From Ensifer adhaerens (GTDB lineage Bacteria; Pseudomonadota; Alphaproteobacteria; Rhizobiales; Rhizobiaceae), in NCBI RefSeq assembly GCF_001270265.1, contig NZ_LGAP01000030.1:30979-94978 (forward strand): a stretch of 64,000 bases of DNA, in the 5' to 3' direction. The translations under genes were made by a program, and so were the position numbers. This document shows positions 15,607 to 26,098 of the stretch, in pieces; the first letter of the stretch is position 1, and each line of letters opens with the position of its first letter. Under the pieces are notes generated by a model. The model searched no databases and was not told the origin of the DNA. It saw nothing but the letters and a program-made list of their open reading frames with translations.

Positions 15607-17124
15607 CTAGATCGATTTGAGGTCCTCGCATTGCAACGCCTCCGGAATGTTCTGGTAGGCGACCGGCCTGAGGAACCTTCGGATCGAGAGGGTCCCGACG
15701 GAAGTCGCGCCGAAGTTGGTGGATGCGGGATAAGGGCCGCCGTGGACCATGGCGTCGCAGACTTCGACGCCGGTCGGATAACCATTGGCCAGCACGCGAC
15801 CTGCCTTGCGCTCGAGGGCTGGCAACAGTCTGCGCGCCAGTTGTGTGTCGGCTTCATCGAGATGCAGCGTGGCGGTGAGCTGACCGGCAAAGCTTTTCGC
15901 AACGGCGACCATCTCCTCGATGGTCTCGACCGTAACAATCAGGCCGAGCGGACCGAACACCTCTTCGGCAAGCCCGTGGTTGGAGAGCCAGTCATTGGCG
16001 GAAACACGGAAAAGGTAGGGCGTAGCGTTGCGCAAATCGCAGGCGGTGCTCAGGACCTCGCGCACGCCGGCGCCGGCCGCGATGCGTACGCTGCCCTCGC
16101 GATAGGCCTTGGCCATGCCCTCTGTCAGCATGACCTGCGGGCCGACTTCGCTCAGCGCGGCGCGGGTCGCCTCGGCAAATGCATCGGCGTGGTCGGAAAG
16201 GATCACGGCAATGCCTGGATTGGTGCAGAACTGACCTGCCCCCATCGTCAGCGAGTTCGCCCATCCCCGGGCGATCTGAGCACCACGGGCCTTCGCCGCT
16301 TCCGGCAATATGAACATCGGGTTCACCGAACCCAGCTCGCCAAAGAAGGGAATGGGTTCGGGGCGCGAGACGCAGAGATCGAAGAGGGCGCGGCCACCGG
16401 CAAGCGAACCGGTAAAGCCGACCGCCTTGATGAGCGGGTGTGTGACGAGCGCCGTGCCGACATCGCGGCGGCCGCCCTGAATCAGCGAGAATACGCCCGG
16501 ATTGAGCCCGTTTTTCCGGATGGCGGCATCGGCGGCTTCCGCCACGATCTCGCTTGTGCCGGGATGGGCGGAGTGACCTTTGACGACGACCGGACAACCG
16601 GCGGCGAGCGCCGAGGCGGTATCGCCGCCCATGGTCGAAAAGGCGAGCGGGAAGTTGGACGCGCCGAAGACGGCGACGGGGCCGATCGGGCGCTGCATAA
16701 GGCGTATATCGGGGCGGGGCAGGGGTGTGCGGTTCGGCAACGCCTCGTCACGGCGTCTGTCGAGATGTTCACCCTTGCGGATATGCGAAGCAAAGAGGCG
16801 CAATTGCCCCGTTGTACGGCCGCGTTCGCCTTCCAGGCGGGCAGCCGGCAAACCGGTTTCCGACGTGCCGATCTCCGTAATTTGGGCACCACGGGCCTCG
16901 ATCTCATCGGCAATGGTGTCAAGGAAGGCGGCGCGTTTCTCCCGGGAGGAATAGCCGTAGGACCAGAAGGCTTCTTCGGCGGCCTCGACCGCCTTGTTCA
17001 CCAGTTCGACCGTGCCGACGGAAAATTCGAAGGCATCGCCGTGGGAAGGCTCGCTGCGGAACGTGGGCTGCGTTGCGAGCCATTCGCCCGCAACCAGATG
17101 CTTGCCATGGGGCACATAGGTCAT
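15607..17124 (-). CDS. 2-oxoglutarate semialdehyde (2,5-dioxovalerate) dehydrogenase
   Basis: This 505-residue aldehyde dehydrogenase is of the KGSADH class, which oxidises 2-oxoglutarate semialdehyde to 2-oxoglutarate with NAD(P)+. Visible features are the N-terminal KHLVAGEW, cofactor-site FGASNFPLAFS, the Glu in FFGELGSVNP, and the catalytic Cys in GAGQFCTNPG. The subgroup is recognised by AAFLDTIADEIEARG and SNFPLAFS followed by GGDTASALAAGCPVVVKGHSAHP (in part). It completes the oxidative galacturonate route: Udh, Gci, KdgD, then this enzyme. It starts 3 bases after the udh stop on the same strand, so the two are one operon. Confidence 0.9.
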   Translation of the reverse strand: MTYVPHGKHLVAGEWLATQPTFRSEPSHGDAFEFSVGTVELVNKAVEAAEEAFWSYGYSSREKRAAFLDTIADEIEARGAQITEIGTSETGLPAARLEGERGRTTGQLRLFASHIRKGEHLDRRRDEALPNRTPLPRPDIRLMQRPIGPVAVFGASNFPLAFSTMGGDTASALAAGCPVVVKGHSAHPGTSEIVAEAADAAIRKNGLNPGVFSLIQGGRRDVGTALVTHPLIKAVGFTGSLAGGRALFDLCVSRPEPIPFFGELGSVNPMFILPEAAKARGAQIARGWANSLTMGAGQFCTNPGIAVILSDHADAFAEATRAALSEVGPQVMLTEGMAKAYREGSVRIAAGAGVREVLSTACDLRNATPYLFRVSANDWLSNHGLAEEVFGPLGLIVTVETIEEMVAVAKSFAGQLTATLHLDEADTQLARRLLPALERKAGRVLANGYPTGVEVCDAMVHGGPYPASTNFGATSVGTLSIRRFLRPVAYQNIPEALQCEDLKSI

Positions 17125-17127
17125 TCT

Positions 17128-17922
17128 CTACTCCTTGAAGATCGGATTGTTGACGAAGCCGCCGCCCTGGAAGCGGACCATCGGGTCGCTCGGGTCGGGT
17201 TTCGGGGTGTGGGTTGCAATGCGCGCGCGGAAGGCCTCGGCATTGTCATTGGGCTTCCAGCCCAGCCAGCCGAGATGCGAGTTGTCCCACCAACCGGCGT
17301 CGTTGTCCGAGCTGCCCCATATGACCGGGCAACCGAGTGTCGGCGCGCGGAAGATCGCCTCGATCATCGAGGTGAAATCGTCATGGGAAAGCCAGGTCGA
17401 CAGCATGCGGTAATTGGTGGGTTCCGGTGTGCAGGAGCCGATGCGCACCAGCGCAGTCTCCTGCCCGAATTTTTCGAAGTACATACGAGCCAGCGCCTCG
17501 CCGAAGCATTTCGAAACCCCGTAAAGCCCGTCAGGGCGAAAGGGCGCGTCCGGCCCGAGGCGCTCGGTCTGTGGGTAGTAGCCGATGGTGTGGTTGGAAC
17601 TGGCAAAGACGATGCGCGGCCGGCCGTGGGCGCGGGCGGCCTCATAGAGATTGTAAAGACCGACGATGTTGCCGCCAACAATCTGGTCGAACGGCCGTTC
17701 GACGGAAACGCCGCCGAGGTGGACGATGCCGTCGCAACCGGCGACCATTTCGTGCACTGCGGCCGCGTCGGAAAGATCGCAGGATATGCACTCCTCATTC
17801 TCCTCAGGGGAATCGAGAGGAGCAAGATCTGCGAGGCGAATCGTCTTGGCGAGTGGTGCAAGGCGTTTGCGCATCACCTGGCCGAGCTGGCCGGCCGCGC
17901 CGGTGAGCAGAAGGCGTCTCAA
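17128..17922 (-). CDS. udh: Uronate dehydrogenase
   Basis: Udh oxidises D-galacturonate or D-glucuronate to the aldaro-lactone with NAD+. The 264-residue short-chain dehydrogenase shows the nucleotide loop LLTGAAGQLGQV, DLSDAAAV, GIVHLGG, SSNHTIGYYPQTERLG, the Tyr/Lys pair in YGVSKCFGE, and IGSCTPEPTNYRMLSTW. It closely resembles the characterised Agrobacterium enzyme. The start is TTG at 17922, preceded by AAGGA 9 bases upstream; the ATGs further upstream lie outside the homology. It heads a minus-strand operon with the semialdehyde dehydrogenase and the gntR genes, and is divergent from kduI across about 360 bases. Confidence 0.95.
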   Translation of the reverse strand: MRRLLLTGAAGQLGQVMRKRLAPLAKTIRLADLAPLDSPEENEECISCDLSDAAAVHEMVAGCDGIVHLGGVSVERPFDQIVGGNIVGLYNLYEAARAHGRPRIVFASSNHTIGYYPQTERLGPDAPFRPDGLYGVSKCFGEALARMYFEKFGQETALVRIGSCTPEPTNYRMLSTWLSHDDFTSMIEAIFRAPTLGCPVIWGSSDNDAGWWDNSHLGWLGWKPNDNAEAFRARIATHTPKPDPSDPMVRFQGGGFVNNPIFKE

Positions 17923-18285
17923 TTCCGGTTTCCTTTTATAAATCGCAGCACCGCCCCGTGCGGGCATGCGCCCCATGTCAGACGACACCGTCAGCAAGAA
18001 CGGCGCTGCCGCGCGCTTCGATCTGACCGAAGCGAAGTGCGGTTAACGCTGGCGAAACCCCGGTCCCAGCGTAAGGGTCGTCAGGCCGATCCTTGTTGCG
18101 GTCTTGACCGACGTTCAATCGAGCGACGGCCTCGCATGGCTCCGTGTCCAATGATCCCATGATCGCTTCACTCCAAATCACGCACATTCCCGCATCGCTC
18201 CTTCCGGCATCTTGACCTCTGGCAACATATCATACAATAACGGTAACATATATTATGTGTTGTCTACAACTCGATGGAGGAATTA
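17923..18285. promoter_or_regulatory. Divergent control region between udh and kduI
   Basis: No gene is seen in these 363 bases. Near kduI a TTGACC (18212-18217) and TACAAT (18233-18238) could form a short-spaced promoter. ATCATACAA at 18229-18237 is the inverse of the TTGTATGAT found upstream of kdgD. The A+T-rich tract 18226-18256 contains ACATA repeats. The region probably serves both the udh operon and the kduI-kduD operon and is likely bound by one of the local GntR proteins. Confidence 0.45.
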
Positions 18286-19110
18286 ATGCTGACTGTGGAA
18301 ACAAGACAGGCGGTCAACCCGGAATATGCCAAGACACTCGATACAACAGGGCTCCGGCGGCATTTCCTGGCTCAGGGCATGTTCAGGACCGGCGAGATCC
18401 GGCTGATCTATACCCATTACGATCGTTTCGTGATCGGCGGGGCGGTGCCGGGCGATCAGCCCCTGACGCTGGCCAAGGTCGAGGAAACCAAAACTCCACT
18501 GTTCCTCGATCGGCGTGAAATGGGCATCGTCAATATCGGTGAGACCGGTACCGTGGTGGCCGGTGGTGAAACCTACACCTTGAGCCGCGGCGATGTCCTT
18601 TACCTCGGTGCCGGAACGGGTGAAGTCACCTTCGCTGGCAAGGGCCGGTTCTATATCACGTCGTGCCCGGCGCACCGTCGTCTGCCGGCACGCCTCATCA
18701 CCGCTTCTGAAAGCAAGGAAGTGAAAATGGGGACGTCGGCAACCTCCAACAAGCGCACCATCAACCAGTTCATTCATCCACTCGTGATGGAGAGTTGCCA
18801 GTTGGTGCTTGGCTACACAACGCTGGAGGACGGATCCGTCTGGAACACCATCCCCTCGCATATCCATGACCGCCGCATGGAGGCCTATCTCTACTTCGGC
18901 ATGGACGAAAAGTCCCGGGTTCTGCATCTGATGGGCGAGCCCCAGGAGACCCGTCATCTGTTCATCTCGAATGAGGAAGGCGCGCTTTCTCCACCCTGGT
19001 CGATCCATTCCGGTGCCGGTATCGGCTCCTACACATTCATCTGGGCCATGGCCGGCGACAACGTTGATTACACCGACATGGACTTCATTCAGCCGGAGGA
19101 CCTGAAATGA
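18286..19110 (+). CDS. kduI: 5-keto-4-deoxyuronate isomerase KduI
   Basis: KduI isomerises 5-keto-4-deoxyuronate to 2,5-diketo-3-deoxygluconate during unsaturated uronate breakdown. The protein has family length (274 residues) with TGLRRHFL, GQ-type motifs near LYLGAGTGEV, and the metal-binding IPSHIHDRRMEAYLYF (Zn ligands His/His/Glu). AGAGIGSYTFIWAMAGDN (in part) closes the bicupin. The ATG at 18286 is chosen because GGAGG lies 7-11 bases upstream; the ATG at 18274 overlaps that site. It overlaps kduD by 4 bases (ATGA), so both form one unit downstream of KdgF chemistry. Confidence 0.95.
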   Translation: MLTVETRQAVNPEYAKTLDTTGLRRHFLAQGMFRTGEIRLIYTHYDRFVIGGAVPGDQPLTLAKVEETKTPLFLDRREMGIVNIGETGTVVAGGETYTLSRGDVLYLGAGTGEVTFAGKGRFYITSCPAHRRLPARLITASESKEVKMGTSATSNKRTINQFIHPLVMESCQLVLGYTTLEDGSVWNTIPSHIHDRRMEAYLYFGMDEKSRVLHLMGEPQETRHLFISNEEGALSPPWSIHSGAGIGSYTFIWAMAGDNVDYTDMDFIQPEDLK

Positions 19111-19850
19111 AAAATCCCTTTTCGCTTCAAGGCCATAAGGCGCTAGTCACGGGCTCGAACACCGGTCTCGGGCAGGCGATCGCCATCGGTCTCGCTGCAG
19201 CCGGGGCGGAGGTGATCTGCGCAGCTCGCAGGCCGCCAGAAGAGACCCTCGATTTAATCACCGAGGCAGGCGGCAAGGCGATCGGACTTTCTCTCGATTT
19301 TGTCGATCCCATGGCCGCGCGAGACGTGTTCCAGGATCAGGGCGTCGACATCCTGGTCAACAACGCCGGCATCATCCGTCGCGCCGATGCGGTGGATTTT
19401 ACCGAGGAAGACTGGGATGCGGTGATCGATGTAAACCTGAAGGCGCTCTTCTTTACGACCCAGGCGTTCGCGAAGGAATTGCTGGCCAAGGGGCGGCCAG
19501 GAAAGGTGGTCAATATCGCTTCGCTCCTTTCCTTTCAGGGTGGCATCCGTGTCCCATCCTACACAGCTGCGAAACACGGCGTGGCTGGTCTCACCAAATT
19601 GCTTGCAAACGAATGGGCGGCCAAAGGCATCAACGTCAACGCGGTTGCGCCCGGCTACATCGAAACCAACAACACTGAAGCGCTTCGCGTCGACGCTGCC
19701 CGCAACAAGGCAATCCTCGATCGCATTCCGGCCAATCGCTGGGGTCGTCCGCAGGACATCGCCGGTGCGGCGGTCTTCCTGTCGTCGCCGGCAGCCGATT
19801 ACATTCATGGGGCGGTTCTCAATGTCGACGGCGGCTGGATGGCGCGCTGA
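19107..19850 (+). CDS. kduD: 2-keto-3-deoxygluconate dehydrogenase KduD (SDR)
   Basis: KduD reduces 2,5-diketo-3-deoxygluconate to 2-keto-3-deoxygluconate with NADH. The 247-residue short-chain dehydrogenase shows TGSNTGLGQ, NNAGIIRR, the catalytic Ser in NIASLLSFQGG, YTAAKHG (Tyr/Lys) and the APGYIETNNTEALR stretch typical of KduD. It overlaps kduI by four bases. The product needs a KDG kinase and aldolase; neither is encoded in this window. Confidence 0.93.
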   Translation: MKNPFSLQGHKALVTGSNTGLGQAIAIGLAAAGAEVICAARRPPEETLDLITEAGGKAIGLSLDFVDPMAARDVFQDQGVDILVNNAGIIRRADAVDFTEEDWDAVIDVNLKALFFTTQAFAKELLAKGRPGKVVNIASLLSFQGGIRVPSYTAAKHGVAGLTKLLANEWAAKGINVNAVAPGYIETNNTEALRVDAARNKAILDRIPANRWGRPQDIAGAAVFLSSPAADYIHGAVLNVDGGWMAR

Positions 19851-19878
19851 CCTGCTGAATAGAGAGTCATCACACAAC

Positions 19879-20866
<988 letters not shown>

Positions 20867-20890
20867 CAGGGCGAATTTGGGAGGAACGCG

Positions 20891-22027
20891 ATGAAGATCA
20901 CCGCCGTTCGCACACATCTCCTGGAACACCGGCTCGACACGCCGTTCGAAAGCGCCTCGATGCGCTTTGACCGGCGCGCCCATGTCCTGGTGGAGATTGA
21001 ATGCGATGACGGAACGACAGGCTGGGGCGAATGTCTTGGCCCGGCCAGGCCCAATGCGGCGGTGGTCGCAGCCTATTCCAATTGGCTGATCGGTCAGGAT
21101 CCGCGCCAGACCGAGAAGATCTGGGCGGTGCTCTATAATGCACTGCGCGATCAGGGACAGCGCGGTCTGACCATCACCGCGCTGTCAGGCATCGACATTG
21201 CGTTGTGGGACATCAAGGGCAAGCACTATGGTGCCTCGATCTCCATGCTGCTCGGCGGGCGTTGGCGCGAAAGCGTGCGCGCCTATGCGACCGGCAGCTT
21301 CAAGCGCGACGGCGTCGACCGGATATCCGACAACGCCATGGAAATGGCCGAGCGCCGTTCGCAGGGGTTCCATGCGTGCAAGATCAAGATTGGTTTCGGC
21401 GTCAACGAAGACCTGGACGTCATACGGGCAGTGCGCGAGGCGATCGGCTCCGACATGCGGCTGATGATCGATGCCAACCACGGCTACACCGTCACCGAAG
21501 CAATCCGGCTTGGCAAGGCAGCGGCAGAATACGACATCGACTGGTTCGAGGAGCCGGTGGTGCCCGAGCAGCTCTCCGCCTACCGGGATGTACGCGCCGG
21601 TCAGCCTATCCCGGTCGCCGGAGGCGAGACCTGGCATACGCGCTACGGCATGTGGTCCGCGCTCGAGAGCCGTGCGGTCGATATTCTCCAGCCGGACCTC
21701 TGCGGTTGCGGCGGCTTTTCCGAAGCGCAGAAGATCGCGAGCCTGGCGACGCTTCATGGCGTCCGCATCGTTCCCCATGTCTGGGGAACGGGCGTGCAGA
21801 TCGCCGCCGCGCTGCAGTTCATGGCGGCGATGGTCCCTGATCCGGTCCGCGGCAACCCGATTGAACCGATCATGGAATTCGACCGTACGGAAAACCCGTT
21901 CCGCCAGGCAGTGCTGAAGACGCCGCTGGAAGCGGTCAACGGCGTCGTCGCCATTCCGAACGGGCCGGGTCTCGGTATCGAGGTCAATCGCAATGCGCTC
22001 GTCGAATTCAAGATGCCGGGAACCTGA
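20891..22027 (+). CDS. gci: D-galactarolactone cycloisomerase Gci
   Basis: Gci opens D-galactaro-1,4-lactone to 3-deoxy-2-keto-hexarate, the step after Udh. The 378-residue enolase-superfamily protein matches the characterised Agrobacterium enzyme closely along its length: start MKITAVRTHLLEHRLDTP, KIKIGFG (two Lys), LMIDANHGY (Asp), WFEEPVVPEQL (Glu), VAGGETWH (Glu) and VPHVWGTGVQIA (His). The ATG at 20891 follows GGGAGGAACGCG. With kdgD it forms a two-gene end of the operon. The near-identical wording to the Agrobacterium protein supports a Rhizobiaceae host. Confidence 0.95.
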   Translation: MKITAVRTHLLEHRLDTPFESASMRFDRRAHVLVEIECDDGTTGWGECLGPARPNAAVVAAYSNWLIGQDPRQTEKIWAVLYNALRDQGQRGLTITALSGIDIALWDIKGKHYGASISMLLGGRWRESVRAYATGSFKRDGVDRISDNAMEMAERRSQGFHACKIKIGFGVNEDLDVIRAVREAIGSDMRLMIDANHGYTVTEAIRLGKAAAEYDIDWFEEPVVPEQLSAYRDVRAGQPIPVAGGETWHTRYGMWSALESRAVDILQPDLCGCGGFSEAQKIASLATLHGVRIVPHVWGTGVQIAAALQFMAAMVPDPVRGNPIEPIMEFDRTENPFRQAVLKTPLEAVNGVVAIPNGPGLGIEVNRNALVEFKMPGT

Positions 22028-22056
22028 CGAAGGACCCAATCCGGTCGCAGTCCGTC

Positions 22057-22989
22057 CTACGCCCGTTGCCTCTCCATTGCGCGGGTGGCGGCGAGGCGGA
22101 TTTCCTGTTCCGGCTCGTCGAGCTGCAGCAAATCGCCGTGCCGGCTCTGGTGGACCTTGTTCATATGACCGCGCGGGCTGAGGCCGAGCGTACGCTTGAA
22201 CATGCGCGAGAAATAATAGGGGTCGGCATAGCCGACTTCCGCCGCCGCGGCCGCCACTGAAAGGCCTCCCTCGAGAAAATGCATGGCGCGCTCCATGCGC
22301 TTGAGTTCCTGGTACTTGCGCGGCGTGCGGCCCACCCGCTTCTGGAACTCGCGCAGGAAATAGTCGGCGTTGTAGGGCGAGGCGTCGACTGCCTTTGCGG
22401 CAATCTCCGGATCGAGCGGATTGGCCGAGATCATCGTTGCAGCCTTCATCACTGCAAGGTCGATCGCGTCTGCCCCCTCCGGCTGATAGGTCGCATGATC
22501 GCGCCAGCCGAGAAACGCATCCTCGATGAAGGCGATGAGCAGGACCATGAAAAGATGATGTTGACCGAGCGAGACGGAGGAGGGAGGTGCGCTCTGACGA
22601 TAGTGGCGGGCAATCGGCTCGAGAAACGGCCAACGGCTCAATCGCAGTTTCGGTCTCAGGTTCATCTGCGCGATCAGGTTATGACGACCATAAATGTCGA
22701 GCGTAAAATGCTGCGCCACGCCGATATAGGTTTCGCGCCCCTCGTTCCAGCCAATGAAGCGCTGGCCGGCACTTATCAGCATGGCGTCGCCCGGCTCCAT
22801 GACGCATGGCTCGCCATCGATCAGGTAGTGGCCGCGACCCTCAAGGCAGATGATGAGATCGTCGACCGGGTTGGATTTGTCGATCCTCCAGGTTTGCGAG
22901 TGCTCCATGCGGATCGCCGCTCGCGTCAGATTGAGTGTCAACGCCGCAGGCGGAATTGCCGATAGAATGCCGCCTTCGATTTCGTCCAT
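22057..22989 (-). CDS. AraC-family regulator of the tog/pectin operon
   Basis: The 310-residue protein has an N-terminal cupin-like sensing part (ICLEGRGHYLIDGEPCVMEPGDAMLI in part, residues about 45-75). A C-terminal double HTH covers residues 205-300 (AKAVDASPYNADYFLREFQKRVG and AAAAAEVGYADPYYFSRMFKRTLGLSPRGH, in parts). AraC sugar regulators are usually activators. The ATG at 22989 has AAGGGAAGGA upstream; the frame to 23082 is not supported. It is divergent from the togM-type gene across about 200 bases, so it probably responds to oligogalacturonides and turns on the operon to its right. Confidence 0.88.
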   Translation of the reverse strand: MDEIEGGILSAIPPAALTLNLTRAAIRMEHSQTWRIDKSNPVDDLIICLEGRGHYLIDGEPCVMEPGDAMLISAGQRFIGWNEGRETYIGVAQHFTLDIYGRHNLIAQMNLRPKLRLSRWPFLEPIARHYRQSAPPSSVSLGQHHLFMVLLIAFIEDAFLGWRDHATYQPEGADAIDLAVMKAATMISANPLDPEIAAKAVDASPYNADYFLREFQKRVGRTPRKYQELKRMERAMHFLEGGLSVAAAAAEVGYADPYYFSRMFKRTLGLSPRGHMNKVHQSRHGDLLQLDEPEQEIRLAATRAMERQRA

Positions 22990-23191
22990 CTTTTTCCTTC
23001 CCTTTGTGAATTCATTCTGATCTGAAAAAGGGCAAATGTCACTGCACCGACCGCTTCTTCTGGGGAGGAGATCGGTCCGCACGATAGGTAAGGGCGTGGC
23101 CGCTCATCCTTTCTGCACCGAATTGGGAGCCAGATTTGTACAAAATTGCATCTAAGTCCACTGCGCTCAAGTGCTGCCCGGGAGGCAGGCT

Positions 23192-24073
23192 ATGAAGATG
23201 CAGCGTCTTTTGGGGCTGGGCTATCTTACCCCCTACATCGTCGGCCTTCTTGTCTTCACTGCAATCCCGTTCATCGGGTCGCTTTATCTGAGCTTCACCA
23301 GCTATGATCTGATGAGCGAGCCGCGATGGACGGGGCTTGCCAACTACGAACGGCTCTTCACGCGTGATCGCACCTTCATCAAGTCGCTGAACGTCACGCT
23401 GCTCTATGTATTTTTGACGGTGCCTTTGAAGCTCGCCTTCGCGCTCTTCATTGCGGCGATCCTCAATTACAAACTGATGTTCATCGGCCTCTTTCGGACC
23501 GCCTTCTACGTGCCCTCGATCCTCGGCGGCTCGATCGCCATTGCCGTTCTGTGGCGCTACATTTTTGCCACGGAAGGTCTTGCAAACATGGCCTTGGCGA
23601 CGGTCGGTCCTTCCCCGGTGGATTGGTTCGGTGATCCGACGAACGCGCTTTTCACCATCACGCTTTTGCGCTGCTGGCAGTTCGGCTCAGCCATGGTGAT
23701 CTTCCTCGCCGCGCTGCAGTCTATCGACAAATCGCTTTACGAGGCGGCGGCCATCGATGGTGCGGGCAAGGTGCGCACCTTTTTCTTCATTACATTGCCA
23801 CTGCTGACGCCGGTCATCTTCTTCAACCTCATCATGCAGATGGTTCAGGCATTCCAGGAGTTCAACGGCCCCTACATCATCACGCAGGGCGGCCCCCTGA
23901 AGGCGACCTATCTGCTGCCGCTCTACATCTATGACGAGGCCTTCAAGAAGTTCAACATGGGCTACGCCTCGTCCATCGCCTGGGTGCTCTTCACCATCGT
24001 CACCGCCCTGACCCTCGTAGCCTTCTGGTCTTCCAAGAAGTGGGTTTTCTACGCCGGCGACAAGCGGAGCTGA
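23192..24073 (+). CDS. togM: Oligogalacturonide ABC transporter permease, TogM/MalF type
   Basis: The 293-residue permease has six membrane spans. The first is GYLTPYIVGLLVFTAIPFIGSLYLSF (in part), and the EAA loop reads EAAAIDGAGKVRTFFFITLPLL. It ends with FWSSKKWVFY, as in sugar permeases of the MalF class. The ATG at 23192 follows GGGAGGCAGGCT. Its place in a set of permease, permease, ATPase and binding protein followed by two pectin hydrolases, with a TogB-like binding protein, indicates uptake of oligogalacturonides. Confidence 0.85.
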   Translation: MKMQRLLGLGYLTPYIVGLLVFTAIPFIGSLYLSFTSYDLMSEPRWTGLANYERLFTRDRTFIKSLNVTLLYVFLTVPLKLAFALFIAAILNYKLMFIGLFRTAFYVPSILGGSIAIAVLWRYIFATEGLANMALATVGPSPVDWFGDPTNALFTITLLRCWQFGSAMVIFLAALQSIDKSLYEAAAIDGAGKVRTFFFITLPLLTPVIFFNLIMQMVQAFQEFNGPYIITQGGPLKATYLLPLYIYDEAFKKFNMGYASSIAWVLFTIVTALTLVAFWSSKKWVFYAGDKRS

Positions 24074-24079
24074 TCTCAT

Positions 24080-24961
24080 ATGACCGATTTTACCTTCAAC
24101 GACCTCCAGGCCGCGCGCCGCGCAAGGCTGCGGCTGATCTCGACGGCGATCCGCTACATCCTGCTCTTCGCGGTCGGCTTCGTGATGCTCTATCCGCTGA
24201 TCTGGCTGGTCGGTGCGAGCTTCAAGACGAACTCGGAAATCTTTTCGGGCGCCGGCTTTCTGCCGGAGAAGCCGACTGCCGCCGGCTACATCAAGGGCTG
24301 GCAGACATCGACACCCTACACGTTCGGACGCTTCTTCTGGAATTCGTTCCTAATCATCCTGCCGAAGGTGATCGGCACGGCCATCTCCTGCACGTTGGCG
24401 GCTTACGCCTTCGCGCGGTTCGACTTCCCTTTGAAGAAGATACTCTTCGGCTCGGTGATCGCGATCCTGCTGCTGCCCAATGTCGTCACCCGCATTCCGC
24501 AATATATCCTGTTCCGCGACTTGGGCTGGCTCGACAGTTTCCTGCCGCTCTGGGTGCCCTCGGCGCTCGCCGGCGACGCGTTCTTCGTCTTCATGCTGGT
24601 GCAATTCCTGCGCTCATTGCCGACCGACACGGAGGAGGCGGCGCGGGTGGATGGCGCCAACAGCATCCAGACGCTGATCTATATCGTGGTCCCGATGCTC
24701 GCTCCGGCACTGATCTCGGTGTGCCTGTTCCAGTTCATGTGGACCATGAACGATTTCCTCGGGCCGCTGATCTATCTGTCCTCGGTGGACAAATATCCGG
24801 TGAGCCTCGCTCTCAAGCTTTCCATCGACACGACGGAAGCTTTCGAATGGAACCGCATCCTGGCGATGTCGGTGCTCACGATCGCCCCCGCGCTGATCGT
24901 TTTCTTCGCTGCGCAACGATACTTCATTGAAGGGATCTCCTCCGGGGGGATCAAGGGCTGA
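24080..24961 (+). CDS. togN: Oligogalacturonide ABC transporter permease, TogN/MalG type
   Basis: The 293-residue MalG-class permease has FVMLYPLIWLVGASFKTNSEIF, six spans, and the EAA loop EEAARVDGANSIQTLIYIVVPML (each in part). It starts 6 bases after the upstream permease stop, and the ATPase gene follows 2 bases after its own stop. It pairs with the TogM-like subunit as the pore. Substrate assignment rests on the binding protein and hydrolase neighbours. Confidence 0.85.
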   Translation: MTDFTFNDLQAARRARLRLISTAIRYILLFAVGFVMLYPLIWLVGASFKTNSEIFSGAGFLPEKPTAAGYIKGWQTSTPYTFGRFFWNSFLIILPKVIGTAISCTLAAYAFARFDFPLKKILFGSVIAILLLPNVVTRIPQYILFRDLGWLDSFLPLWVPSALAGDAFFVFMLVQFLRSLPTDTEEAARVDGANSIQTLIYIVVPMLAPALISVCLFQFMWTMNDFLGPLIYLSSVDKYPVSLALKLSIDTTEAFEWNRILAMSVLTIAPALIVFFAAQRYFIEGISSGGIKG

Positions 24962-24963
24962 AC

Positions 24964-26058
24964 ATGGCTAAGGTTCAACTGAAAAATCTCGAAAAGGTCT
25001 ATGGCAACGCCTTTAAGGCTGTCCACGGTATCAACCTCGATATCGACGACGGCGAGTTCATGGTCTTTGTCGGCCCCTCGGGCTGCGCCAAGTCGACGAC
25101 GCTGCGCATGGTCGCGGGACTGGAGGAGATATCCGGCGGGGAGGTCGTCATCGGCGATCGACGCGTCAACGATCTGCCGCCCGGCAAGCGCTCGATAGCG
25201 ATGGTGTTCCAGAACTACGCGCTCTATCCGCACATGAAGGTGAGGGGCAACCTTGCATTCGGGCTGAAGATTGCCGGCAAGCCAAAAGTGGAAGTCGACG
25301 CCGCGATCGAACGGGTCGCCAAGATTCTTGAGATCGAGCCGCTCCTCGACCGGCTTCCCAAACAGCTTTCAGGCGGTCAGGCCCAGCGCGTGGCACTCGG
25401 TCGCGCGCTGATCAAGAAGCCGGGTGTCTTCCTGTTTGACGAGCCGTTGTCGAACCTCGACGCAAAATTGCGAGCCTCGATGCGAGTCCGCATAACCGAC
25501 CTGCACCGCCAGCTGAAAGCGGAAGGCTTGTCGTCGACAGTCATCTACGTGACGCATGACCAGACCGAGGCCATGACGATGGGCGACCGCATCTGCGTCA
25601 TGCAGGCAGGCCATATCATGCAGGTGGCGACGCCGAAGGAACTCTATGACCGCCCGGCGAACCTGTTCGTCGCTGGGTTTATCGGCAGCCCGGAGATGAA
25701 CCTGATCGATGCGAAGCTCGACGGCTCCTCCTTCTCGGTCGGCAGCCAGAGCCTGCCGCTCGGACCGCACCTGGAAGGCCGTCTTTCGAGCCGCCCGGCC
25801 GAAGCCGTCATCGGCACTCGCCCGCAGCACCTTTCGCTTGCCGCCGATGGCCCGGCGTTCACAGCCAAACTCACCAATGCCGAGTTCATGGGCCACGAAG
25901 TCTACATCCATGCCGATCTGGAGGGCCACAGGGTGGTCAGCGTTGTTGGCGCAACCGATTTCGAGGCGCTGGGTCGCTCGGAGATCATCCGCCTGCGTCC
26001 GGAACCGGAGCGGTTGCACATTTTCGACAAGACCGACGGCCGCAACGTCTCGCTGTGA
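24964..26058 (+). CDS. togA: Oligogalacturonide ABC transporter ATPase, TogA/UgpC type
   Basis: The 364-residue ATPase of the MalK/UgpC class has Walker A GPSGCAKSTT, Q-loop VFQNYALYPHM, signature LSGGQAQRVALGRAL, Walker B VFLFDEPLSNLDAKLR and H-loop VTHDQTEAMTMGDR. A C-terminal TOBE region starts at about residue 240. Walker A has Ala where most ATPases have Gly (GCAKST), a variant I believe occurs in other sugar ATPases, so activity is not in doubt. It is flanked closely by togN and togB. Confidence 0.88.
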   Translation: MAKVQLKNLEKVYGNAFKAVHGINLDIDDGEFMVFVGPSGCAKSTTLRMVAGLEEISGGEVVIGDRRVNDLPPGKRSIAMVFQNYALYPHMKVRGNLAFGLKIAGKPKVEVDAAIERVAKILEIEPLLDRLPKQLSGGQAQRVALGRALIKKPGVFLFDEPLSNLDAKLRASMRVRITDLHRQLKAEGLSSTVIYVTHDQTEAMTMGDRICVMQAGHIMQVATPKELYDRPANLFVAGFIGSPEMNLIDAKLDGSSFSVGSQSLPLGPHLEGRLSSRPAEAVIGTRPQHLSLAADGPAFTAKLTNAEFMGHEVYIHADLEGHRVVSVVGATDFEALGRSEIIRLRPEPERLHIFDKTDGRNVSL

Positions 26059-26098
26059 GGAGGCGACGTTGAGCCATTCATCAACAAGGAGGAGAACC

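Noticed and set aside
15604..18162. 852-codon plus-strand frame opposite the dehydrogenase and udh
   Set aside because: It covers two clear minus-strand enzymes in the complementary frame and has no recognisable domain.
25060..25100. Altered Walker A (GCAKST) in the TogA-like ATPase as a sign of inactivity
   Set aside because: I believe Ala at this place occurs in other sugar ATPases, and all other motifs are intact, so it is a normal variant.
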